This document shows, piece by piece, positions 15,779 to 24,775 of a DNA stretch of 39,750 nucleotides. Position 1 is the stretch's first letter, and the number at the start of each line of letters is the position of its first letter. The stretch spans positions 1 through 39,750 of the forward strand of contig CAZIOH010000060.1 of NCBI GenBank assembly GCA_964540815.1, in the 5' to 3' direction. The position numbers were made by a program, and so were the translations under genes. Origin of the DNA: CAZIOH01 sp964540815 (lineage in GTDB: Bacteria; Myxococcota_A; Polyangia; Fen-1088). Below the pieces are notes generated by a model. That model was not told the origin of the DNA, did not search any database, and saw only the letters and a list, made by a program, of their open reading frames with translations.

Positions 15779-16982
15779 CCGAGATCATGTCGCGATAGCG
15801 GCGGCGCTTGTCGGCCTCGGTGGTGCCGGCCAGCGCCTCGAACATCGCCGGCTCGCGGAACACGTCGAGGAGGGTCTTCTCGCCGTCGCAGCTCTCGAGA
15901 AACCGGGCCGACTCTCCGTCGAGCGCGAGATCGCGGACCCGGGAGCAGTAGGACATCTCGCTCACCTCGATGCCGAGAGCACTGCCGCGGCCCTTGCCGC
16001 GCGAGGTCCGGACGGTCGTGCGATCGCTCCAGCGCAAGAGGGGGGACCGGAGGGGGCGCGCCCCGCTCTCCTCGGGCGAGACCACGCGCGGCTCGAAGTC
16101 CGCGTGACAAGCGAGGGCCACGTGCATGCGCATCGTGCCGCAGACGAGCTCGGCCAGCGTGGCAGGGTCCTGCGCGCCGGCGACGGCGTCCACGCCCTGC
16201 GCGAGGTAGGTCTCGGGCCGATAGAGGTGGGGCAGGACGAAGCGCGCGATCCTCAAGCCCGCGTACCCCAGCAGCTCACGCAGCTCGGGGACGGTGTAGC
16301 TGCGATCCTGCACGTGCAGGAGCAGGTCGACGATCCCGGCGTCATCCGACCAATCCTGATCCGCGAACTCCTTGGCACGAAACGGGTGGTCGGCGGGCAG
16401 CGCGGCCAGGACCGAGCGCGCGACCGCGATCCGCTCCGGCATGCGGAGGGTCCCCGCCAGCCGCCGCAGGAGCTCCTGCACCACGTAGACCCCGTGACGG
16501 CCGTGGGGCGCGTAGACCATGAGGCCGAGGACGCCATCGGGAGCCAGCCGCGCGGAGAGCTGGCGCGCCCCCGCCTGGGGATCCGCGAGGTGATGCAGCA
16601 CCCCGGACGAGACGATGTAGTCGAAGGGCCGGTCGCCGAGGTCGAGCTCCGCGAGGCCCTCGACGGTCCCCTGATGAAAGCGGAGGTTTGCCCCCACCCC
16701 CGCCCGCTCGGCCCGCCGACGGGCGACGTCCAGCGACGCGCGACTGAAGTCCACCCCGACCACCTCGACGTCGGGATGCCGGCTGGCGAGCTCGACGGCG
16801 ACGTTCCCGGTGCCGCACCCGGCGTCGAGCACCCGCAGCCCCTGCAGCGACGGCCGCCGCGGCCACATCACGCACCGCACGTGGTCGAGGGCGGCGAGCA
16901 GCGGAAAGCCCAGGCGCTCCTTCAGCGGGGGATAGGGATAACTCTCGTAGAGCTGCTTGACGCGGTCGAGGGTGGATTCCAC
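15738..16982 (-). CDS. Class I SAM-dependent methyltransferase with C-terminal winged-helix-like domain
   Basis: From a GTG at 16982 the protein is 414 residues. The N-terminal part carries YESYPYPP and motif I VLDAGCGTGN (about 51-60), followed by VVGVDFS and an HHLADP motif after the Rossmann strands, so it is a class I methyltransferase. The last 70 residues (FLESCDGEKTLLDVF to the end) look like a small PqqD-like or winged-helix domain. The order methyltransferase, middle region, winged helix recalls bacterial outer-membrane-protein lysine methyltransferases (PKMT), but that is resemblance only. The start is uncertain: no ATG fits and the frame is open upstream through the tonB gene. It is the third gene of a receptor-TonB-methyltransferase operon. 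Confidence 0.78.
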   Translation of the reverse strand: MESTLDRVKQLYESYPYPPLKERLGFPLLAALDHVRCVMWPRRPSLQGLRVLDAGCGTGNVAVELASRHPDVEVVGVDFSRASLDVARRRAERAGVGANLRFHQGTVEGLAELDLGDRPFDYIVSSGVLHHLADPQAGARQLSARLAPDGVLGLMVYAPHGRHGVYVVQELLRRLAGTLRMPERIAVARSVLAALPADHPFRAKEFADQDWSDDAGIVDLLLHVQDRSYTVPELRELLGYAGLRIARFVLPHLYRPETYLAQGVDAVAGAQDPATLAELVCGTMRMHVALACHADFEPRVVSPEESGARPLRSPLLRWSDRTTVRTSRGKGRGSALGIEVSEMSYCSRVRDLALDGESARFLESCDGEKTLLDVFREPAMFEALAGTTEADKRRRYRDMISVMLAGDLVYLLGS

Positions 16983-17035
16983 CTCGGGCCCATCGGAGGA
17001 CGCGCCGGATCCCTGAAGCGTCGCGGCGAGCGCGG

Positions 17036-17728
17036 TCAGGGCGGCTCGAGGAGGGAGAAGCGCACCGGGACCACGACCACGCTCGACACCGCCTGGCCCG
17101 CGGCCCGGCCCGGCTCGAACGTCCAGCGACGAACGGCCTCGAGCGCGGCCTGGTCGAGCAGGGGGTGACCGCTGCCTCGGTTGAGCCGGACCATCGCCGG
17201 CAGGCCATCCGCCTGCACCACGACGTTCAGGAGGACGAGCCCTTCCTCGCGGCGGCGCTTGCACGGCAGCGGGTATTCTGGTCTCGGATTGGTGCGGTAG
17301 CGGGGCGTGGCGGACACCATGGCGCCAGCCTTCGGGGCCAGCGAGCTCCCCGCACGCACGGCCGAGGCCTCCGCCGCCGGCGCTCCGGCAGGGATGTTCG
17401 ACCCCGACGTGCGCGGCGGCAGCTCGGTGACCATGGTCGAGGCCCTCGGCACCGGATCACGGGGCAGCGGGATGTGGTGCGGTCGCGAGTGGCTTCGGGC
17501 TCGGGTGGGCTCCACCGCCGCGGTCGAGGCAGCGGCCGCGGTGGAAACCGATCCCCCCCCGGGGGGATCCGGGAGGGGCGCGGTCACGTCGACCTCGACG
17601 GCCACCGACGCGGGATGCCCGGGGCGCAGGCGCGACAGGACGGCGGCGGCGGATCCGACCACCACGCCGTGCAGGGCCGTCGCAGCCAGCAGGCTCACCC
17701 CGAGTTGCGTCCTTCGCCCGCTCCTCAT
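17036..17728 (-). CDS. TonB-family energy transducer
   Basis: The 230-residue protein has an N-terminal membrane anchor (about 10-33), a Pro/Ser/Ala-rich periplasmic spacer with basic patches, and a C-terminal TonB domain. That domain has the NPRPEYPLPCKRRREEG start, VVVQADGLPAMVRL and RRWTFEPGRAAG, as expected for the fold that grips the TonB box. The ATG at 17728 is preceded by GAGGGGAG. The gene begins 14 bp after the receptor stop, so this TonB is likely dedicated to that receptor. No exbB or exbD lies in the window, so the motor must be encoded elsewhere. The spacer holds a run of C8 next to G6 (17553-17566 on the plus strand). Confidence 0.9.
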   Translation of the reverse strand: MRSGRRTQLGVSLLAATALHGVVVGSAAAVLSRLRPGHPASVAVEVDVTAPLPDPPGGGSVSTAAAASTAAVEPTRARSHSRPHHIPLPRDPVPRASTMVTELPPRTSGSNIPAGAPAAEASAVRAGSSLAPKAGAMVSATPRYRTNPRPEYPLPCKRRREEGLVLLNVVVQADGLPAMVRLNRGSGHPLLDQAALEAVRRWTFEPGRAAGQAVSSVVVVPVRFSLLEPP

Positions 17729-17742
17729 CTCCCCTCACGCTC

Positions 17743-19965
17743 TCAGAAATGCGCCGTCAGGCTGCCGCGCAGCTGGAAGGGCTCCGCGGGGTGCAGGTGA
17801 ACGTCGTTGACCCCCGCCGCCGGCTCGGAGCCGAGGTTGTGCGCCGCCGTCAAGGTGCCGGGCAAGCGCGACCTGTAGAAGTAGGCGACGTCGGCGGACT
17901 TCGCGTCGAAGAGGTTCAGCGCGTCGGCGCTGACCTCGTACCTGCCGAATCGATGGCCCACCCGCAGGTTGACGATGGTCGAGGCGGCCTGGCGCTGGCT
18001 GTCGTCCTCGGTGATCGGCTGCGAGCCGAAATGGCGCAGTCGCACGCCACCGAAGACGCCGCTTGGCGTCTCGATGGCCGCCGCCCCCGAGACGACCAGC
18101 GGGATCGCGTTGGCGATGAAGAGGCCGGACTGGCCGTCCGCGGCCCCCTGGGGCTCGAGATAGCGGGCGTGCGTGAAGGCGAGGTCCGCGCTCAGCGTCA
18201 GCCAGGGCGCCGGCCGATAGAAGTTGGCCCACTCGATGCCGTAGCGGCGGGAGGATCCGTTGGCCTCGGTGTCGCCGGAGTCGCCTGCGAAGGTGAGCTC
18301 GGAATCCGATTGCAGGAACCAGAGCGAGAGCGTGCTGATGAGCCCCGGGACGATCGCCGTGCGCGCGCCGACCTCGGCCCCCTTGATCCGGACCAAGAGG
18401 GGCACGCCCCTCTGCGCCTCCAGCGTCATCGGATCGACCCGGACGGTCACGCCCCGGGCGTCGTTGCTGTGAAAGCCCGCGCCGACGTCGAGGTAGAGCT
18501 CGGTCTGGCTCCAGGGACCAAGGACCAGCGTCGCCTTCGGGCTCAGGATCCCCGCCGCCCGGTTGCCCGAGTTGGCGGCGGTGTCGCTGTCGACGTGGAT
18601 GGCGAAGAGGTCCCCGCGGAGCCCGACCTCGGTCTTGAACCAGCGCGCCCACCGGATCTGGTTCCTCACGTGAAGGCCGCCGCTGACCTCCTCGACGCGA
18701 TCGTGGAGGGCAACCTGCACGAGCTCCCGCGCCGCCGTGTGGTCGAGGCCGGAGTCGGGGATGAAGTCATTTCGAACTTGAAGGCCGATGGTGTTCTCGA
18801 CCCTCTTTCCCCACCAGGTGCGCTGCCAGGTCCGCGTGAGCTCGCCGCCGGTGACCAGGCGGCGGTCGATCTGCTCGAACTGATCGAGGTTGGCAGGATC
18901 GTCGAGCGCGTAGGTGAAGTTGGACCAGAGGTTCAGTCGGTAGAGGAACCCGTAGAGCAGGAGCTTGGTGGTGGTGTCGCCGTCGCTCCGGGTCCAGTCG
19001 AAGGAGAGGGCCCCCCGGCCGGTGTTTCCGCCGTCGGTGGGATCGATGGTCCCGAAGCGGCCTATCAGCCCCTGGTCGATGGCCCGCTCAGCGACCTGAT
19101 CGGAGGAACGCCATTGCGGCGCCCAGGAGAGGCTCCCGGTCAGGCGGTACGAATCCGGCCCGTGACCCCAGCGGTAGCGGAGGAGCCCGCTGGTGCGATT
19201 GGACCTCTCTTGCAGCTCCCAGGGCCCGTCCTCGTGGTCATACGCGAGGGCGTAGAGCAGCGTGCCCGGGCCGATCTCGTGGCTGTCCGCCAGCAGGACC
19301 CGCGCGTACCCGAAGGCGCCGACTTGCAGGGTGGCGATCCCTTCGGGCAGACGGTTCACGAGGTGGATGTTTGCCGCGCCGGCGCCCGAGAAGTCGCCCA
19401 CCTCGGCGAAGAATGGTCCCTTCTTGAAGTCGATCGCGTCCACCAGCTCGGGGATGAGGAAGTTGAGATCCGAGTAGCCCTGGCCGTGGGCGTGGGTGGG
19501 CAGGTTGACCGGCACCCCGTCGACCGAGAACGCGAAGTCCGTGCCGTGGTCGAGGTTGAACCCGCGCAGGAAGTACTGGTTGGCCTTTCCGTCGCCGGAG
19601 TGCTGGGTGACGACCATGCCGGGAACGGCCTCCACCAGCTCTCCAGGTCGAAGCAGCGGCAGATCTTCGAGATCCTCAGCTCCAACCGTGCCCTCCGAGG
19701 CGGTGAGCGCGGCCCCGAGCTGATCCTCGGGCCGACCACGGACCACGACCTCCGGCAACACCTGGGCCGAGCCGCCGGGGGGCGGCGCGGGCGCAGGCGT
19801 CGGCACCGGCACCGGCACGAGCGCCGCGCCCTCCGAGGTGCCCGGAGCTCTCGCCGGGCTCACGCCTTGCGCTCGGACCTCAGCCTGAAAGCCCGGAGTC
19901 ACGACGGCGACCAGGGCGGCGATGGTCGATGGGGTCTTGCCGAACGTGCACGTGGGCATGGGCAT
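17743..19965 (-). CDS. TonB-dependent outer-membrane receptor
   Basis: The receptor has 740 residues from the ATG at 19965 (a second ATG lies at 19959). After a signal peptide ending near VRAQG and a Pro/Val/Ala-rich linker, a TonB-box-like stretch (LPEVVVRG) leads into the plug domain (LRPGELVEAVPGM; HSGDGKANQYFLRGFN; VDGVPVNLPTHAHGQGY). The 22-stranded barrel follows, ending in LRGSLTAHF with terminal Phe. A conserved HLHPAEP segment precedes the last strand. The family imports siderophores, cobalamin, metal chelates or glycans; nothing here fixes the substrate. Neighbours are a TonB, a methyltransferase and, convergently, a metal RND pump. The ribosome site at the chosen start is weak. Confidence 0.9.
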   Translation of the reverse strand: MPMPTCTFGKTPSTIAALVAVVTPGFQAEVRAQGVSPARAPGTSEGAALVPVPVPTPAPAPPPGGSAQVLPEVVVRGRPEDQLGAALTASEGTVGAEDLEDLPLLRPGELVEAVPGMVVTQHSGDGKANQYFLRGFNLDHGTDFAFSVDGVPVNLPTHAHGQGYSDLNFLIPELVDAIDFKKGPFFAEVGDFSGAGAANIHLVNRLPEGIATLQVGAFGYARVLLADSHEIGPGTLLYALAYDHEDGPWELQERSNRTSGLLRYRWGHGPDSYRLTGSLSWAPQWRSSDQVAERAIDQGLIGRFGTIDPTDGGNTGRGALSFDWTRSDGDTTTKLLLYGFLYRLNLWSNFTYALDDPANLDQFEQIDRRLVTGGELTRTWQRTWWGKRVENTIGLQVRNDFIPDSGLDHTAARELVQVALHDRVEEVSGGLHVRNQIRWARWFKTEVGLRGDLFAIHVDSDTAANSGNRAAGILSPKATLVLGPWSQTELYLDVGAGFHSNDARGVTVRVDPMTLEAQRGVPLLVRIKGAEVGARTAIVPGLISTLSLWFLQSDSELTFAGDSGDTEANGSSRRYGIEWANFYRPAPWLTLSADLAFTHARYLEPQGAADGQSGLFIANAIPLVVSGAAAIETPSGVFGGVRLRHFGSQPITEDDSQRQAASTIVNLRVGHRFGRYEVSADALNLFDAKSADVAYFYRSRLPGTLTAAHNLGSEPAAGVNDVHLHPAEPFQLRGSLTAHF

Positions 19966-20364
19966 GGTGACTCTGTGGCACGAAATGAAACAAACGTGCT
20001 CCGAGGCAGCCCGGCAGATAGCACGATCGATCGAAGTTGCGCCACTCCAAAGGAAGGCGTTTTCGGGGTTGGCCATCACCACCGCGGGTTTGCGGCGCTG
20101 CCCGAACATGCTGAGCAGCCACCGCCCGGGTCGGGGACCACCGAGCGGTCAACGCAGCTTCAAGGCACATCCGAGGGCCTTCGGTGAGGATGATCTGCCA
20201 CTGTCCACTCGGCCCGCGGAGCAGGCCAGGAGGCTGGCCCTTCCCAGGCACCGGTCGCGGCGGCCGGTCGGGGCCCCGCCGGGGGGGGGGGTGCGAAAAT
20301 TCAACGCATGTCGGAGCTTCAGGCGGGCTTTTATCATGCCGAGTCATATTCTTGGAGGCTACCC
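19966..20364. other. Intergenic region between receptor and FixH-like gene
   Basis: About 400 bp between divergent genes. It contains a run of 11 G (20281-20291) and, for the plus-strand gene, a weak -10 candidate TATCAT at 20332-20337. The minus-strand reading frame extends into it from the receptor, but without signal-peptide character. No RNA element is convincing. Confidence 0.6.
20281..20291 (+). repeat. Homopolymer G11
   Basis: Eleven consecutive G residues lie 74 bp upstream of the FixH-like lipoprotein start. Tracts of this length are prone to slippage in replication and sequencing, so length may vary. Confidence 0.9.
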
Positions 20365-21042
20365 ATGTCAGCGCCCGTTTCGGTGCATGTCCTCTCTCGG
20401 CTCGTCTGCCCTTCGCTGCTCATCGCGCTCGCCGGTGCCATTGGTGGTTCCGGCTGCGGCTCATCGTCCTCGACCCCCGCTCCTTCCTTCGGGACGAGCG
20501 GCGTGGTGATGGGCAAGCTCGACACGCATTGCAACGGGGTGCCCCCCATCGTGGTCAATCCGAGCTCGTGCTCCGCCCCTGCGCCCACGGCCGACGCGGC
20601 CGCGCCCGCCGACGACGGGGGGGCGGCGGCGTCCGAGTTCGGCGACACGATGTACAACGCCGCCGGGGACGACGACGACTGCAAGTACAGCGTGAGCTAC
20701 ACGGACTCCCCGACCGTCAAGCTGAACCAGTCCATGACCTTCAAGCTGGTCCTGAAGAAGCTGGCGGACGGGACGCCGGCGACCGGCGCCGCGGGCCCGA
20801 ACGGCGAGAGCGTCAACATCGAGGGCTTCCTCAGCACCCAGGAATCGCACGTGTTGCCCAACACCACGCCGGCCATGACCGCCACCGAGACGCCGGCCAA
20901 CAGCGGCATCTACACGATCTCACCGGTCGTCTTCGACACGTCCGGGCGCTGGGTGGTGCGCTTCCACATCAACGAGAACTGCACGGACAACCTCGAAGAC
21001 TCGCCCCACGGCCACGCTGCCTTCTTCTTCGACGTGCCCTGA
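20365..21042 (+). CDS. FixH/YtkA-like lipoprotein
   Basis: The 225-residue protein begins with a signal peptide and lipobox GGSGC (Cys about 31), then a Ser/Pro/Ala-rich spacer. The ATG at 20365 has GGAGG 6 bases upstream, which decides the start over an in-frame upstream ATG. The C-terminal 120 residues read as an immunoglobulin-like beta domain (VKLNQSMTFKLVL; SGIYTISPVVFDTSGRW; RFHINENC), resembling the YtkA-like/FixH family. That family occurs near copper and cytochrome oxidase genes, but a functional link is inference. It has a poly-G tract on either side. The closing GHAAFFFDVP holds two histidines (SPHGHAA) that might bind metal. Confidence 0.72.
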   Translation: MSAPVSVHVLSRLVCPSLLIALAGAIGGSGCGSSSSTPAPSFGTSGVVMGKLDTHCNGVPPIVVNPSSCSAPAPTADAAAPADDGGAAASEFGDTMYNAAGDDDDCKYSVSYTDSPTVKLNQSMTFKLVLKKLADGTPATGAAGPNGESVNIEGFLSTQESHVLPNTTPAMTATETPANSGIYTISPVVFDTSGRWVVRFHINENCTDNLEDSPHGHAAFFFDVP

Positions 21043-21076
21043 GCCGAGACCCCCGCGCGCGCGCCCCATCCAAGCC

Positions 21077-21086
21077 GGGGGGGGGG
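21077..21086 (+). repeat. Homopolymer G10
   Basis: Ten G residues lie 35 bp after the FixH-like gene and about 108 bp before the hydrolase start. It is a second tract of near-equal length and may be variable. Confidence 0.9.
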
Positions 21087-21193
21087 ACGGGCGGTTTCAC
21101 GAGAATGTCGTTGCACCTCGAGACCAAGGAGGCCAGAAGACCGCTGGGCGTCGCACGACGCACGCCCGGGGCTTTCGAGGGGAGGAAGACGAC

Positions 21194-22078
21194 ATGACTG
21201 AAGCACAGGTTCGGGGTTCGAAGGGCGATGCCGTGACCATCACCGCACACGAGGCCGAGCAGGTCGAGCGCGCGAACGCCACCGGCCGGCAGCCGGTGGT
21301 CTTCGTTCACGGTTTGTGGTTGCTGCCGAGCAGCTGGGAACGCTGGGCCGGGCTCTTCGAGGAGGCGGGCTTCACCGCGCTGACGCCGGGTTGGCCCGAC
21401 GATCCCGAGACGGTGGCCGAGGCCAACGCCCACCCGGAGGTCCTGGCCCACAAGACCGTCGGCCAGGTCGCCGATCACTTCGACGAGATCGTTCGCGGCT
21501 TGAAGCGGAGGCCAGCCATCATCGGGCACTCGTTCGGCGGTCTGCTGGCGCAGATCCTGGCTGGGCGCGGGCGTGCGGCGGCAACGGTGGCCATCGATCC
21601 GGCCCCGTTTCAGGGGGTGCTGCCCCTGCCGCTCTCCGCGCTGAAGTCCGCATGGCCGGTCCTCAAGAACCCGGCCAACCGCAACCGCGCCGTTCCCCTG
21701 ACCTACGACCAGTTCCGCTTCGGGTTCGCCAACGCCGTCGGCGAGGAGGAGGCCAAGCAGCTCTACGCGACCTTCGCCGTGCCGGCCTCGGGCGCCCCGC
21801 TCTTTCAGGCGGCCACCGCCAACCTCAACCCCTGGACCGAGGCCAAGGTGGACATCGAGAACCGGGAGCGCGGACCGCTGCTGCTCATCTCGGGCCAGAA
21901 GGACAACACCGTCCCCTGGGCCATCGCGAACGCGTCGTTCAAGCGCCAGTCCCACAACCCCGGGGTCACCGAGATCGTGGAGATTCCCAATCGGGGCCAC
22001 TCGCTCACCATCGACAGCGGGTGGAAGGAGGTCGCCAGCACCTCCCTGGCCTTCGTCCGTCGTTTCGTCACTCCTTGA
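21194..22078 (+). CDS. Alpha/beta hydrolase
   Basis: The 294-residue protein has the HG oxyanion motif (FVHG, about 37-40), the nucleophile elbow GHSFGG with Ser at about 113, an acid position in SGQKDNTVP, and the catalytic His in RGHSLTID. These are the standard alpha/beta hydrolase landmarks. There is no signal peptide, so it is cytoplasmic. The ATG at 21194 follows GAGGGGAGGAAG. Substrate classes such as esters, lactones or haloalkanes cannot be separated; the lack of an Asp nucleophile excludes the haloalkane dehalogenase type. It is followed by a strong hairpin before the next, convergent gene. Confidence 0.9.
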   Translation: MTEAQVRGSKGDAVTITAHEAEQVERANATGRQPVVFVHGLWLLPSSWERWAGLFEEAGFTALTPGWPDDPETVAEANAHPEVLAHKTVGQVADHFDEIVRGLKRRPAIIGHSFGGLLAQILAGRGRAAATVAIDPAPFQGVLPLPLSALKSAWPVLKNPANRNRAVPLTYDQFRFGFANAVGEEEAKQLYATFAVPASGAPLFQAATANLNPWTEAKVDIENRERGPLLLISGQKDNTVPWAIANASFKRQSHNPGVTEIVEIPNRGHSLTIDSGWKEVASTSLAFVRRFVTP

Positions 22079-22094
22079 GCTCGGCCACCAACGC

Positions 22095-22127
22095 GGGCCT
22101 GCGCGAAGGACGACTTCGCGCAGGCCC
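22095..22127. terminator. Bidirectional hairpin between convergent genes
   Basis: A perfect 14-bp inverted repeat, GGGCCTGCGCGAAG, 5-nt loop, CTTCGCGCAGGCCC, lies 16 bp after the hydrolase stop and 11 bp from the stop of the convergent lipoprotein gene. There is no T-tract. The length and position make it a likely bidirectional transcription end. Confidence 0.7.
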
Positions 22128-22138
22128 TGGCACGCGGG

Positions 22139-24775
22139 TCACTGGCCAGGCGCCGGAGGGCACACCAGGCCGGTGAGATCGACCCGACGGCGTGACAGGT
22201 CGTTGAGGGTCCGGATCTGGGAGCTGAAGCGGTCGAAGACGGTCGTGCCGGTCAGGAAGCCCGACAAGCTGGCCTCCTGCCCCGGAAACCGCGGATTCAC
22301 CATCAGGAACCCGGTGTTGGTCTCGGCGCCATGGCACCCGTTGCAGGTGTTGAGCGAGGCATGAAAGCGCGCCTCCGGATCCGCGATTCCGGGCGCGGAC
22401 CATCCCAGGTTGCCGTCGTTGAAGATGGAGCCGGCGAGGAAGCTCGCCCCGGCGAACTGGGCGGGCACGGTGGAGCTCGGCGCCCCCGGAACGACCGCCT
22501 CGATGGCGGTCGCGTTCTGGTTGACGAAGCTCGCGAAGGTCTGCGTGCCATTGAACTGGAGATCCGGGGTCTCCTTGACCGTGGTCTCGCGAAAGAGGCC
22601 CGTCTCTGGCGCGAGCTCGAACTCCCGCAGCTCCCAGCGGGTGAAGGAGGCGAGCACGAAATCGTTGGTCCGTGCCTCGACCAGGGCGCTTCCATTGACC
22701 CGCGCCGGCTCCGCGTTGCGATCGGTGATCTTCCGGGTGATGGCCTCGAGGGCCAGGTTGTACTCCTCGGACGGGAACGGGTGGGAGGACAGCCCATGCC
22801 ACCGGGTGGCCCAGTCCGACACGTCCTGCGCGGAGCTGGCAGGCAGGTCGTACTCGAGGATCAGGGTGAAGTCCTGTGGAAATCCATTCTGGTCGTAGAG
22901 CGCGAAGATGAACCGCCCCTGCCCGGCCGAACCCTTCGACAGATCGCGCAGGTCGATGCGGTTGACGATGGCCTGGAGCTTGAAGGGCGGGTTATCGATG
23001 TCGAGATCCCCCGACGGGGTCTTGGGCCAGATGTCGAGGATGACCTGCTGTGCGGCCGGGCGGGCGACCACCCTGAACCCATTGACCGTCTGGTCCTGCA
23101 GGAAGCTGGCGAACAAGCTGGCGGCCAGCTTGGCCCCATCCGCGGGGGTCGGAGCCATCTCGCGCAGGAAGTGTCCGAGCGTCCAGACACCGGCGCTGGC
23201 CCCGCCGCCAGCGAAGGCCGAGGTCCGGACCGGATCGTCGACCACGCTGGTGGTGGTGATCATGAGCTCCGCGCGCCTCGAGACGAAGCAGGCCGGGGCC
23301 TGCAGCTCGATGGTGAGCTGACCCGAGAGCTGCTCGAAATCGGACGAGAAGTCGAACACCTCGAACAGCACCTGGTGAACCCCCGGATCGGCATCGTCCG
23401 AGCCCGTGAGGGACACCCCGAAGTCTGCCGTCTGCCCCGGCGACACGGTCTGAAAGCCCCCGCCGAACTGGTCATCGAACTGCGTGGTGATTGTCGCGTC
23501 GAACGTGTTGAAGAACATCTGGTACGACCGCGGGTCGCAGGCACCGACGTCGTTGTCGGTGACCTGGACGTCATAGTGGACCGGGGTGCCGGGGCTGACC
23601 GGTCCGGTGGTCCCCCCGAGGATGGTCAAGGTCGAGGGGCTGGGGATGCACGCCAAGGCCGTGAGGACACTCTTGTCGATGGCATCGGTCGACACGAACA
23701 CCTCGTCGATGATCCCGTGGAACCACTGGGTCTGGGTGGTCGCGCCGATGCGCAGCGGGGCGAAGACGTTGCGCGGGGTGCCGGCGGCAAAGATCTGCCC
23801 GAATGGCTGGCCATTGATGAACAGGAAGACGAAGGTGCCGTCATACATCCCGGCCACGTGCGTCCAGACGCCGGCGCTGATGGGCGCCCGCGAGATGACG
23901 GTCTTCCCGCTGGTGAACACCACCGACATCTCGATGTTTCCGTTGTGGATGCCGAGCGAGAAGGCGGTCTGGTTGTCGAGGCGCTTGATCACGACGGGCT
24001 GATTCCCATCCACGGAGTCGGGCTTCACCCAGGCCGCGACGGCCACCCGCCCGGTCACCGTGAACTGCGGCTCGTCCGGGACCTGAACGATGTCGGCGGC
24101 CGATCGGAACTTCACCCCCTGGCCAACGATGCCGGGCACGCACGAGGCTCCGAGCGCATGCTGGGCGTTCGCGCCGAGGCCGGACGAATCGAGGAGAAAG
24201 TGTGAGCCCGCCGAACAATCGTCGAAGTGCCAGAACCCCGACCTGGCCGTGCCCGGGCTTCCCGCCGTGCCCGAGCCACCGGCGATGCCCCGGCCTCCTC
24301 CGGTGCCGCCGCCCGGTGCCCCTGCCACTCCCTGGCCGGCGGCGCCGCCGCCCTTTCCGGCTGTTCCAGCCCCGCCCGCACCGCCCTTTCCCCCCCCTGC
24401 CGCCCCACCCGTGCCAATCGTTCCTCCCGTCCCAGCACCACCGCCGGTTCCACTCACCGAACCTCCGGCGCCCCCCACCGGAGCGGGGGCGCCTCCCTTG
24501 CCGCCGACCGGAACGGGAGCGCCGATGGCCGCGGTGAGAGACTCCGGGCTCGTCACCTCGACGGCCACCCCGTCTTCGTCGATCAGCACCGTGCCGCTCG
24601 GCGTACCAACCACGGCGTTGGTCAACTTGGACGTGTATTCGTCGAAGGTCTCCGCGGCGAACCTCGGATCGCGCTGCGAGGTGTCGCAGCCGGCCAACCC
24701 GGCCACCATGGCCGCTCCTGCAAGCCCAACCGCAACCATCCGGGAAATCCTCTTCGAGCGGGCGTATCCGTCCAT
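22139..24775 (-). CDS. Large lipoprotein: Gly-rich spacer, LamG-like domain and CxxCH motif
   Basis: The 878-residue protein has lipobox LAGC (Cys about 30), then a Gly/Ala/Thr-rich low-complexity segment (about 84-178). A LamG/concanavalin-like fold follows (about 180-390; WHFDDCSAG, VAAWVKPDSVDGN, WTHVAGMYDG, IIDEVFVS). An Ig-like stretch comes next (about 395-500; TTGPVSPGTPVHYDVQVTD), then a roughly 350-residue C-terminal region that I do not recognise. This ends in a single CNGCH motif (about 811-815) of c-type heme attachment. The start ATG at 24775 has GGAAAGG upstream. The design suggests a surface protein that binds a polymer and perhaps carries one heme. One CxxCH can also be a chance or non-heme pair, so heme binding is an inference. 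Confidence 0.75.
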   Translation of the reverse strand: MDGYARSKRISRMVAVGLAGAAMVAGLAGCDTSQRDPRFAAETFDEYTSKLTNAVVGTPSGTVLIDEDGVAVEVTSPESLTAAIGAPVPVGGKGGAPAPVGGAGGSVSGTGGGAGTGGTIGTGGAAGGGKGGAGGAGTAGKGGGAAGQGVAGAPGGGTGGGRGIAGGSGTAGSPGTARSGFWHFDDCSAGSHFLLDSSGLGANAQHALGASCVPGIVGQGVKFRSAADIVQVPDEPQFTVTGRVAVAAWVKPDSVDGNQPVVIKRLDNQTAFSLGIHNGNIEMSVVFTSGKTVISRAPISAGVWTHVAGMYDGTFVFLFINGQPFGQIFAAGTPRNVFAPLRIGATTQTQWFHGIIDEVFVSTDAIDKSVLTALACIPSPSTLTILGGTTGPVSPGTPVHYDVQVTDNDVGACDPRSYQMFFNTFDATITTQFDDQFGGGFQTVSPGQTADFGVSLTGSDDADPGVHQVLFEVFDFSSDFEQLSGQLTIELQAPACFVSRRAELMITTTSVVDDPVRTSAFAGGGASAGVWTLGHFLREMAPTPADGAKLAASLFASFLQDQTVNGFRVVARPAAQQVILDIWPKTPSGDLDIDNPPFKLQAIVNRIDLRDLSKGSAGQGRFIFALYDQNGFPQDFTLILEYDLPASSAQDVSDWATRWHGLSSHPFPSEEYNLALEAITRKITDRNAEPARVNGSALVEARTNDFVLASFTRWELREFELAPETGLFRETTVKETPDLQFNGTQTFASFVNQNATAIEAVVPGAPSSTVPAQFAGASFLAGSIFNDGNLGWSAPGIADPEARFHASLNTCNGCHGAETNTGFLMVNPRFPGQEASLSGFLTGTTVFDRFSSQIRTLNDLSRRRVDLTGLVCPPAPGQ

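Noticed and set aside
17553..17572. C8/G6 palindrome in tonB as an operator
   Set aside because: It lies inside the coding spacer, where Pro and Gly codons produce such runs, so no regulatory role was claimed.
20110..20280. Possible cobalamin riboswitch before the TonB-dependent receptor
   Set aside because: GCCACTG-like and GGGAAGG-like pieces are present, but on opposite strands and in the wrong order, so the riboswitch core is not formed.
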